From Lichenicola sp964249735 (lineage in GTDB: Bacteria; Pseudomonadota; Alphaproteobacteria; Acetobacterales; Acetobacteraceae), in the NCBI GenBank assembly GCA_964249735.1, contig CAXUDP010000007.1, positions 1 to 64,000 of the forward strand: 64,000 bases of DNA. The letters are read 5' to 3'. The notes under the pieces were generated by a model. That model was not told the DNA's origin, ran no database searches, and saw nothing but the letters and a program-made list of their open reading frames with translations. The translations under genes and the position numbers were made by a program. Shown here one piece after another: positions 17,177 through 23,743 of this stretch; within the stretch, counting starts at the first letter, position 1; every line of letters starts with the position of its first letter.

Positions 17177-17972
17177 ATGCGCTGGATGTGGAAGCGATCC
17201 TTGATCGGCGCTGCGTTGGCTTGGTGCGCCGCCAGTTTCCCAGCCGCGGCTGCCTCGCCCGCAACCGCAATGGCCGTTGCCGCACCATTCCCAGCTGCCA
17301 GCCCCGACTGATCGACGTCGGCGGCCGCCGTGTCGCGTTCCACGCCATTCCTGGTCGCCCGCCAGCGGTGGTATTCGAGGCCGGCGGTGGCATGGACGGG
17401 TCAGCCTGGGGTCCGGTGCTCGGCACCATCCACGGCGATACCGGCGCCGAACTGATCACCTTTGACCGTACTGGCTTCGGCGACAGTGATGAGGACACGC
17501 GCCCGGTGCGGCTGCAACACGATGTGGACGACCTCGAAGCGAGGTCTCTCCGCTCTTGGCGCCAACCGCAACATCGTCCTGGTGGACGGCACCGACGAGG
17601 AAATGGCACGGATGGTGACAACCTTCCCGAAGGACATGGAACGAACCGACAAGCAGGGCCGCACATGGAACGCGTTCTTCACTGCTTTCTCCGCCATGCA
17701 GCACGGCTTCCACACGATGCACTGGCCGGACAGCATGTCCGTCACCGTGATCGTGTCCGAGCCCCGCCGTTCATGACGCCCGCGGAGAATGCGGCCTGGA
17801 CCCAGGATCACGTGGATTCGCGCACTCTGCCACGAACCGCACCGTGGTGATCGCGAAGGGGAGCGGGCACATCATAATGACCGACCGGCCGGACCTGGTT
17901 TCGCAGGCCGTGGTCGCTGCGGTCGAGCAGGTATGGCAGGCAGCCCGACATTGGGACCTGTCCATCCCTTAA
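17177..17972 (+). pseudogene. Decayed secreted alpha/beta hydrolase
   Basis: A once-secreted alpha/beta hydrolase split across three frames. The signal peptide (MRWMWKRSLIGAALAWCA) starts at 17177. A shift near 17305 leads to LIDVGGRRVAFHAIPG and VVFEAGGGMDGSAWGPVL. A shift near 17545 leads to GLSALGANRNIVLVDGTDEEM. Shifts near 17765 and 17818 lead through MTPAENAAWTQDHVD to RTVVIAKGSGHIIMTDRPD, which holds the catalytic His region. In addition IVLV joins directly to TDEEM, so the nucleophile elbow (GHSxGG) and the strand after it are deleted. Four shifts plus loss of the catalytic serine mean it cannot make an active enzyme. Confidence 0.8.
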
Positions 17973-18364
17973 TCCAGTTACGCGTGGCGGCGAGGCAGAG
18001 GATAACCACGAAGGAGCGTGCGGTCCTTGATCTGCCTCGCGGCTTAACGTGACGCATGACGACCGCACACCATTCTCCCGCTCCCAGCTACAGCCGCTCG
18101 ACTTGGCTGCGGTTCGTACAGCTCGAGAACAAGATTGCATCTCGTCGTTCCAACGGGAGGCGCTACCCTCCGTACCCGGGTAGGCGTTGCCATTCTTCAG
18201 CTATCATCCTGCGTCATCGACGATCTGCTGCGCGTCCATTTCGCCGATCAGGCCTCGGTCTCAGCGAACATGCGCCAGCCGCCGCCATCCGTTCCAGCGG
18301 ATCTACGTCGAGACAAATCATCTGTTGCGCGTCCCGGCGGATAACGGTGTGTGCCGCTACACCT
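17973..18364. other. Intergenic, no gene seen
   Basis: About 390 bases between the hydrolase pseudogene and the next promoter. Open frames present here lack ribosome sites and any familiar protein pattern. It may contain older debris, but nothing can be named. Confidence 0.45.
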
Positions 18365-18390
18365 GTAACCGCGAAAGCATCGCCGGCGAA
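18365..18390 (+). promoter_or_regulatory. ECF promoter upstream of Met/His-repeat protein
   Basis: GTAACC (18365-18370), 16 bases, CGAA (18387-18390). It is the third exact copy of the motif found at the sigma operon. The leader to the start at 18449 would be about 50 nt. Confidence 0.75.
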
Positions 18391-18448
18391 TGATCAGACA
18401 GGGAACGGCAACGATGCCGACTGCCCGTGCAGCATGAGGATACACAAG

Positions 18449-18700
18449 ATGAACCGCTTGTTCGTTGTTCCGGCCGCCGCCCTGCTGGCGTTGCCGCTGT
18501 CCGCCGGCGCATTCGCGCAGGATGCGACCCGGACGTCGACGACGCATGACAGCATGTCCCATCCCACCGCGATGAGCCACGGCGGCGCGATGGCGCACGA
18601 GAGCATGGGGCACAATACCATGGCCCATGACACGATGGGACACGGCGCCATGGCCCATGCGACGCCGGACAAGGTGTCCGCTCCGGACCAGCCGAAGTAG
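18449..18700 (+). CDS. Secreted Met/His pentapeptide-repeat protein
   Basis: 83 residues: a signal peptide (MNRLFVVPAAALLALPLSAG, cleavage after AFA), then seven M-x-H units at residues 36-70 (MSH, MSH, MAH, MGH, MAH, MGH, MAH), mostly every five or six residues, and a polar tail. It resembles the MXKDX pentapeptide repeat proteins, with His in place of Lys. The spaced Met and His side chains suggest periplasmic copper or other soft-metal binding, or a methionine oxidation sink; this is inference. An AGGA eight bases upstream sets the start; ATG at 18434 is an alternative. It has an ECF-type promoter. Confidence 0.78.
   Translation: MNRLFVVPAAALLALPLSAGAFAQDATRTSTTHDSMSHPTAMSHGGAMAHESMGHNTMAHDTMGHGAMAHATPDKVSAPDQPK
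18554..18664 (+). repeat. Repeat-coding stretch (seven M-x-H units)
   Basis: Imperfect short tandem repeats built on ATG-nnn-CAY encode the Met/His units. Unit length alternates between 15 and 18 bases, which suggests growth by slippage or unequal exchange. Confidence 0.8.
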
Positions 18701-18767
18701 CCGGCCGCATCGACGAGCAGCGTGATCGGGCAGCCGGGGCGGGTGGAACCGCCGCGGCTGCCCGTTC

Positions 18768-19481
18768 TCATGCGCGGGCGGCAGCGATAATGGGGCCGCC
18801 CCGGCCGGCCTGCACCAGGATGGCGGTGTAAAGCCCAGTCCGGGTTGGCGCGGGAAGAACAAAGGTCCGGGTCGGGCCGGTCGCCTCCCCTAGTGGCACC
18901 ACCTCGCGCACCACGTTGCGATGCGGCAGGGTGCGGCCGCCGTTCTCGCCGCGCTGGATCGGCACCTGCAGGATCCTGGGGTCGTAGCGCACCAGGAGCA
19001 CGACGGCGTTCGGTCCGGCACCGGTCACAGTGGCGCGATCGCCGGCAACGGCGATGACGGGTCCGCTCCCGCCGCGATCGGCTTGCCGGATCAAACCCTC
19101 GAGCTGCGCGCGGTCATCGCCGACCACGTCGCTGCGTCCGTTGACAACGACCTCAGGGGTGAACACCTCGCGACGCCTGAAGGCGTCGGCGTAGTCCTGC
19201 TGACGCTGGGTGAAGGCAGCGTCGCCGAACGTGTCCTTCCAGCCGAGATTGTCCCAGTAGGTGACCTGCCAGGACAGGACCAGCAGGTCGGGACGGTCAG
19301 CGATCGCCAAAATGTTGGCGTTGGCCGGAGGACAAGACGAGCAGCCCTGGCTTTGAAACAGTTCCACCACCGCGGGATGGGTGGCGTCAGCTGCCTGGGC
19401 GGGCCCGGACAGCGGCGACGCTGCTCCGGCCAGGATGGTGAACGCTGCGGTGGCGAACCGCCTCGGGACGCGCAGAGCCAT
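18768..19481 (-). CDS. DUF1223 thioredoxin-like secreted protein
   Basis: 237 residues. A signal peptide (FATAAFTILAGAASPLSGPAQA) is followed by VVELFQSQGCSSCPPANANI with a CxxC pair at Cys47 and Cys50. Next come VTYWDNLGWKDTFGDAAFTQR and FTPEVVVNGRSDVVG. This is the DUF1223 pattern, a thioredoxin-fold periplasmic family whose biochemical role is unknown. The redox-active CxxC suggests thiol-disulfide chemistry. A GTAACC-N15-CGAA element lies about 60 bp upstream on the same strand, which would place it with the ECF-regulated genes nearby. Confidence 0.88.
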   Translation of the reverse strand: MALRVPRRFATAAFTILAGAASPLSGPAQAADATHPAVVELFQSQGCSSCPPANANILAIADRPDLLVLSWQVTYWDNLGWKDTFGDAAFTQRQQDYADAFRRREVFTPEVVVNGRSDVVGDDRAQLEGLIRQADRGGSGPVIAVAGDRATVTGAGPNAVVLLVRYDPRILQVPIQRGENGGRTLPHRNVVREVVPLGEATGPTRTFVLPAPTRTGLYTAILVQAGRGGPIIAAARA

Positions 19482-19541
19482 GACCGGATTTCCTTCATCA
19501 GCCTGTCGCCCGGATCGTGGGCAGGTTCGGCTGATCAGGAA

Positions 19542-19566
19542 TTCGATGCAGGGACCCTTAGGTTAC
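19542..19566 (-). promoter_or_regulatory. Candidate ECF promoter (15-base spacing)
   Basis: On the minus strand GTAACC (19561-19566) is followed after 15 bases by CGAA (19542-19545), upstream of the DUF1223 gene. Boxes match the three exact promoters nearby but the spacer is one base shorter, so it may be weaker or coincidental. Confidence 0.5.
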
Positions 19567-19589
19567 AGGACCGAACTGGCTCCCGCGCG

Positions 19590-20639
19590 TCAGGCGGAGC
19601 CGGGCTTCTGTCGGACCAGGGTGCGGATGCTGCGGAACGAGACCAGCTTGCGCCGCTGCGTGTCCCATAGCGCCAGCCGGGTACAGCGGATGCTCTGGCG
19701 CAGCGACAGGCGCGGCGCCGTCTGCAGCTCCGGGTTCGCCTCGTGGCAAGCGCGCAGACGGTAGTTCGGGATTCGGCTGGACAGGTGGTGGATGTGGTGG
19801 AAGCCGATGTTGCCGGTCAGCCAGTGCAATGGCCAAGGCAGGTCATAGAAGGACGAGCCCTGCACCGCCGCAGCGGCGAAGTCCCAGGACGGCTTCGGCT
19901 GCCAGTAGGCGTCCTCGAACTGGTGCTGCACGTAGAACAGCCAGATGCCGATGGTCGCCGCCATCAACACGACCGGAAGCCAGCCGAGCAGCAGAGGCAG
20001 CGGCCCGAGCAGCACCACCAGCAGGGTGGCGCCGCCCAGCAGCGCCGCATCGGTGCCGAGCACGCTGAGCCAGTCGCGCCAGCGCCGTCGCGGGTTGCCG
20101 ACCGGGATGCGCTGGCTGATCAGGAACAGCCATGTCGGGCCGAGGCCGAACATCACCAGCGGATGCCGGTAGAGGCGGTAGCCGAGCCGGCGCCGGGGCG
20201 TCAGCGCCAGGTACTCCTCCAGGGTCAGCGTGGTCACGTCGCCGATGCCGCGCCGATCGAGGTTGCCGGCGCTGGCGTGGTGGATCGCGTGGTCGCCGCG
20301 CCAGGACGCGTAGGGAGTCAGGGTGAACACGCCCAGCACGCCGCCAAGCAGGTTGTTCATCCAGCGCGACGGGAAGAAGGAGCCGTGGCCGCAATCGTGC
20401 TGGAACATGAACAGCCGCACCACGAGAAAGGCCGCCGCCGGCACCAGCAGGAGGACCCACCAGACGCCGCGGTCGATGCCGAACAGGATGGCGGCCATGG
20501 CGGCGAGGAACGGCAGCCCGGTGTTCAGGAGCTGGATCGACGCCCGCCGGCCGTCGGGCTTCAGGTAGGGCGCCACCATTGTCCGCCAGGTGCCGGAGGT
20601 CGGGCCGGAGGGACTGGGCGAGGTGGCGCGGTCGGGCAT
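19590..20639 (-). CDS. Membrane fatty acid desaturase
   Basis: 349 residues with the three histidine clusters of membrane di-iron desaturases: HDCGH (81-85), HAIHH (117-121) and HHIHH (281-285). Four or so membrane helices are arranged around them. It inserts double bonds into acyl chains (or hydroxylates or ring-oxidises a related lipid) in the inner membrane. The C-terminal FHHIHHLSSRIPNYRL is typical of the omega-desaturase-like bacterial group. The start at 20639 (MPDRATSP) was preferred to an in-frame upstream start because the extra 39 residues are unlike the family. The exact lipid is unknown. Confidence 0.9.
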   Translation of the reverse strand: MPDRATSPSPSGPTSGTWRTMVAPYLKPDGRRASIQLLNTGLPFLAAMAAILFGIDRGVWWVLLLVPAAAFLVVRLFMFQHDCGHGSFFPSRWMNNLLGGVLGVFTLTPYASWRGDHAIHHASAGNLDRRGIGDVTTLTLEEYLALTPRRRLGYRLYRHPLVMFGLGPTWLFLISQRIPVGNPRRRWRDWLSVLGTDAALLGGATLLVVLLGPLPLLLGWLPVVLMAATIGIWLFYVQHQFEDAYWQPKPSWDFAAAAVQGSSFYDLPWPLHWLTGNIGFHHIHHLSSRIPNYRLRACHEANPELQTAPRLSLRQSIRCTRLALWDTQRRKLVSFRSIRTLVRQKPGSA

Positions 20640-20798
20640 GCGTGTTCCGGTTCGGGATCGAGGGAGGGAGATGGGGTGGGAGGGAGCCGTTCTCAAGCGA
20701 TGCGACAACTCCGCCACCCACCCGCTCCCGGACCGGCATGCGACGAACGGCGGCAAGCGGTCCGGTGGGCCATCGTCCCACGGACCCTGACGTGACGA

Positions 20799-20985
20799 TC
20801 AGGGCATGCCGCCGGATCCCCGGGTGCGTCGGAGCGCCGCGTCAACGCTGGCCCGCATCGGCGTGGTCGGGCGGCCGATCAGCCCGCCGAGCTGGCGGCT
20901 GCCGTCGAACAGGGCGCCCTGCGCGGCAGCGGCATCGCTGTCCGACAACAAGCCGGCCAGATCGGGTGGCAGCCCGGCGGCAACC
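20799..20985 (-). pseudogene. C-terminal stump of a QorB-like NAD(P)H:quinone oxidoreductase
   Basis: About 60 residues remain: GLPPDLAGLLSDSDAAAAQG, then LFDGSRQLGGLIGRPTTPM and a short tail. This is the usual C-terminus of QorB-type NmrA-family SDR proteins (about 285 residues), including the conserved LIGRPTTP. The N-terminal Rossmann domain and the gene start are missing. The break falls at the start codon of the HxlR regulator. In E. coli qorB and the HxlR-type gene ytfH are divergent neighbours, so this looks like a deletion that removed most of the target gene and left its regulator. Confidence 0.72.
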
Positions 20986-20988
20986 GCC

Positions 20989-21414
20989 ATGATCGACGAC
21001 GTGCCGCTGGCCAACGCCCTGTCCCGCTGGCAGGCCATCGGCTTTGATGCAGCGTCCTGCCCGATCCGCAACGTGCTGGACCGGCTCGGCGACAAGTGGG
21101 CCATTCTCGTCCTGGTGGCGCTGGCGGCGGTGCCGCGCCGCTTCAGCGCCCTCGGCCGGAGCATGCCCGACATCTCCAAGCGGACGCTGACCCAGACGCT
21201 GCACGATTTCCAGCACGACGGCATCGTGACCCGACACGTGTTCCCGACCAAGCCGCCTCAGGTGGAATATCGGCTGTCGGCGCTGGAAGGCTCGGTGCTG
21301 CAACCGCTCGCCGGCCTGGTCGCATGGGCGGAGCACAACTATCCGGCGATCCGGCACCCCCGCGACGGGTTCGATGCTCTGCCGACGCAGGTGGCGACGC
21401 GTCCGGAGGGTTGA
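20989..21414 (+). CDS. HxlR family transcriptional regulator
   Basis: 141 residues. The HxlR winged helix is clear: CPIRNVLDRLGDKWAILVLV, RRFSALGRSMPDISKRTLTQ, LHDFQHDGIVTRHVFPTKPP and VEYRLSALEGSVLQPLAGLV. It has an N-terminal cysteine (Cys in DAASCPIR) at the position used for redox or aldehyde sensing in QorR/HypR-type members. It is preceded directly by the stump of a qorB-like gene. The start is the ATG where the family begins; an open upstream frame overlaps the stump and was not used. Target genes are now unclear. Confidence 0.9.
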   Translation: MIDDVPLANALSRWQAIGFDAASCPIRNVLDRLGDKWAILVLVALAAVPRRFSALGRSMPDISKRTLTQTLHDFQHDGIVTRHVFPTKPPQVEYRLSALEGSVLQPLAGLVAWAEHNYPAIRHPRDGFDALPTQVATRPEG

Positions 21415-21668
21415 GGAGCGGTGCGACGGTCCGGGCGACGGGCGCGGCGACGGCCGACCCGCCGGGCCTCAGCGTCGGTTTCAACGGCACGCCCACGACC
21501 GCCAGCACGGTCGCAACCGTGCAGCGGAGCGGAGCACGGTCGCGTGATCCCGAACCGCCCTGCCACCTTCACGCGGCTTAAACCATCATTAAACGCTCGT
21601 TAAGAGCTTTGGGCTAGTCGGGATGCTCCGGCCATGACCGCAACGACCTGCGGACCGCCACCATCGCG

Positions 21669-23597
21669 ATGAGGTTAACCGTGCGTTCCATCAGATCCGC
21701 GCTGCTCGCCACGGCAGCGCTTCTCGTAACGAGTTCCACCGTCACGCGAGCAGCACCTGCGCCTAAGTCGAAGCTCACGATGTTGGGAACCGCCCAGGCG
21801 TCGCAACAGGTCGAGTTCGACGTCATCCTCCCGCTACGCAACGCGGCCGCCCTGGACACGCTGCTGGGCCAGCAGCAGACCCCGGGCTCGCCGCAGTATC
21901 ATCAGTGGCTGACTCCTCAGCAGTTCGCGAACAGCTTCGGCCCCAGCCCATCGGTCATGAACACCGTCGCGGCAGCCCTGCGCCACTCCGGCATGCAGGT
22001 GACGGTGCAGAGCCGCTCCCTGCACGTCGTGGCGACGGTGGCCGAGGTGAACGCGGCGTTCAACGCCACCCTGGCTTTGGCAACGGACCTGAACGGCCGG
22101 CAGCGAGTGGTCGCCGGCCAGCCGCTGGCCGTGCCGTCCTCCTTGTCGACGCTGGGCGTGATCATCTCGGCGTTCAGCGCCAGCGGCTTCGACGCGTCGT
22201 CTCTCGTGCGGCTGAGTGCTGCCGGCTATGTGCGGCTGAGCGCTGCCGGCTACGGGCTGCCCGCCAACCAGTCCAACCCGGCCGGCGGCTACTTCTACAA
22301 CGACCTGAAGCAGGCCTACGGCTATCCAGCCTACACCACCACGGTCACGGTCAGCGGCAAGCCGCAGCGTCTGGACGGCCACGGCGTCACCGTCGCCGTG
22401 CTGATGGCGAGCGACGTGCTGGACTCCGACGTGTCCACCCTGTTCGACCACCAGAACTTCACCGCCAACTCGGGACAGGCCACGGATCCGCAGGTCTACG
22501 CCCGCCGGCCAGTGAACGGCGGCGCGGCGTTTTCCGTCGGCAACCCGTCTTCGGAGGAGGCGACGGTGGACGTCCAGCAGGTCCTGGGCGGCGCGCCGGG
22601 CTCGCAGGTAGTCCTGTACGACACGCCCGACCTGAGCGACCAGTCGCTGATCTCGGGCTACACCGCCATCGTCAACGACAACACTGCCGACGTGGTGTCC
22701 CTGTCGTTCGGCCAGTGCGAGCAGTACTACACCGCCGCCTACAACAACGGCGTGGACCAGACGGCGATCCTCGGCACTTACATGGAACTGTTCAAGCAGG
22801 GCAACGCGCAGGGCATCACCTTCATCGCCGCGTCGGGCGACGCTGGCGGCAGCGCCTGCATCACGCCGGGCTACTTCTCCGGGCAGGCCGGGCAGTTCGT
22901 CACCGGGGTAGCCGAGCCGGCAGCTGACCCGGACGTCACCGCGGTGGGCGGCACCAACCTCGTCACCGCCTCGACGTCCACCAGCCCCGGATCGAACTAC
23001 CAGCAGGAGAACGCGTGGTCCGATCCCGAGGTCGATTTCGACCCCTTCGCCATGGGCGTCAACGTGTCCGGCGGCGTCTGGGGTGCCGGCGGCGGGATCT
23101 CCTCCTTGTACTTCAAGCCGTCCTACCAGTCCCTGGTGAACACCGGCTCGTCCTTGTTCCGAACCGTCCCCGACGTGAGCATGCAGATGGGCGGCTGCCC
23201 GGACGTCGCGATGGCGCCGTGCAACGGCGGTAACCTGCCCAGCGACGGCTCGGGCAACACCGACCGCTCCTATGTCAACGTGGTCTTCAACAACACCTGG
23301 GACAGCATCATCGGCACCAGCGCCGCAGCACCCGAGATGGCCAGCGCGGTCGCGCTGCTCGTCGAGACCCATGGTCGTCAGGGCAACCTGAACCCCTACC
23401 TCTACACGCTCGCGCACGATCAGGCTGCCGGCGGCCTCGACGCCTTCCACCAGTCCATTCCGGGCTTCGATGGCGTCACCGCCAACAGCGGCAGCTACAC
23501 CTTCACCACCGGCAACGGCTCACCGCTGGTGGCGGCCATGATCGGCCTGCCGCAGGCGCCGCTGGCGGGCACGCCGGGAACCGCGACCAACCCTTGA
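21669..23597 (+). CDS. Secreted S53 (sedolisin/kumamolisin) peptidase with pro-domain
   Basis: 642 residues. A signal peptide (1-28) is followed by a pro-kumamolisin activation domain (about 35-175; SPQYHQWLTPQQFANSFGPS) and a sedolisin catalytic domain. The catalytic pair is visible as Glu297 and Asp301 in SEEATVDVQQV, the oxyanion Asp391 in AASGDAGGS, and the nucleophile Ser551 in IIGTSAAAPEMAS. The C-terminus (GFDGVTANSG) is where the calcium loop normally lies, but its aspartates are not well kept. These are acid-active serine-carboxyl endopeptidases. An eight-residue tandem duplication (VRLSAAGY, 180-195) sits in the linker between pro- and catalytic domains. AT-rich sequence just upstream (21585-21610) may hold the promoter. 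Confidence 0.93.
   Translation: MRLTVRSIRSALLATAALLVTSSTVTRAAPAPKSKLTMLGTAQASQQVEFDVILPLRNAAALDTLLGQQQTPGSPQYHQWLTPQQFANSFGPSPSVMNTVAAALRHSGMQVTVQSRSLHVVATVAEVNAAFNATLALATDLNGRQRVVAGQPLAVPSSLSTLGVIISAFSASGFDASSLVRLSAAGYVRLSAAGYGLPANQSNPAGGYFYNDLKQAYGYPAYTTTVTVSGKPQRLDGHGVTVAVLMASDVLDSDVSTLFDHQNFTANSGQATDPQVYARRPVNGGAAFSVGNPSSEEATVDVQQVLGGAPGSQVVLYDTPDLSDQSLISGYTAIVNDNTADVVSLSFGQCEQYYTAAYNNGVDQTAILGTYMELFKQGNAQGITFIAASGDAGGSACITPGYFSGQAGQFVTGVAEPAADPDVTAVGGTNLVTASTSTSPGSNYQQENAWSDPEVDFDPFAMGVNVSGGVWGAGGGISSLYFKPSYQSLVNTGSSLFRTVPDVSMQMGGCPDVAMAPCNGGNLPSDGSGNTDRSYVNVVFNNTWDSIIGTSAAAPEMASAVALLVETHGRQGNLNPYLYTLAHDQAAGGLDAFHQSIPGFDGVTANSGSYTFTTGNGSPLVAAMIGLPQAPLAGTPGTATNP
22206..22253 (+). repeat. 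24-bp tandem duplication inside the S53 gene
   Basis: Two adjacent 24-bp copies (22206-22229 and 22230-22253), differing at one or two bases, each encode VRLSAAGY. They lie in the pro-domain/catalytic-domain linker, the region cut during activation. Confidence 0.85.
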
Positions 23598-23603
23598 TGC
23601 CAA

Positions 23604-23635
23604 GGTGCCGCCGGCGAAGCTCCGCCGGCGGCACC
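23604..23635 (+). terminator. Terminator-like hairpin after S53 gene
   Basis: A perfect 13-bp stem (GGTGCCGCCGGCG with CGCCGGCGGCACC) and a six-base loop begins seven bases after the stop codon. No T-run follows, but stability and position make it a likely terminator. Confidence 0.7.
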
Positions 23636-23743
23636 GTGTATCGGACCGGCGACTCCTGCCTTCTTCAGCCACTGGTAAGGAGTCGGAACGATACTCGCAG
23701 CACCTGAGGATGTTTGCCGTGTCGCTGCGCACTACCGGTCATC

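Noticed and set aside
17110..17850. Intact 246-residue gene at the hydrolase remnant
   Set aside because: Only the middle part of that frame has hydrolase sequence; signal peptide, core and C-terminus are in other frames, so it is a pseudogene.
18554..18664. Short direct repeats as a CRISPR-like array
   Set aside because: The repeats are in frame, encode M-x-H units of an exported protein, and lack uniform spacers.
20806..20988. N-terminal extension of the HxlR regulator
   Set aside because: The extension is antisense to the qorB-like stump, is absent from the family, and the ATG at 20989 starts at the normal position.
23230..23260. GTAACC inside the S53 gene as an ECF promoter
   Set aside because: No matching CGAA at the right distance and it lies within coding sequence with no gene downstream.
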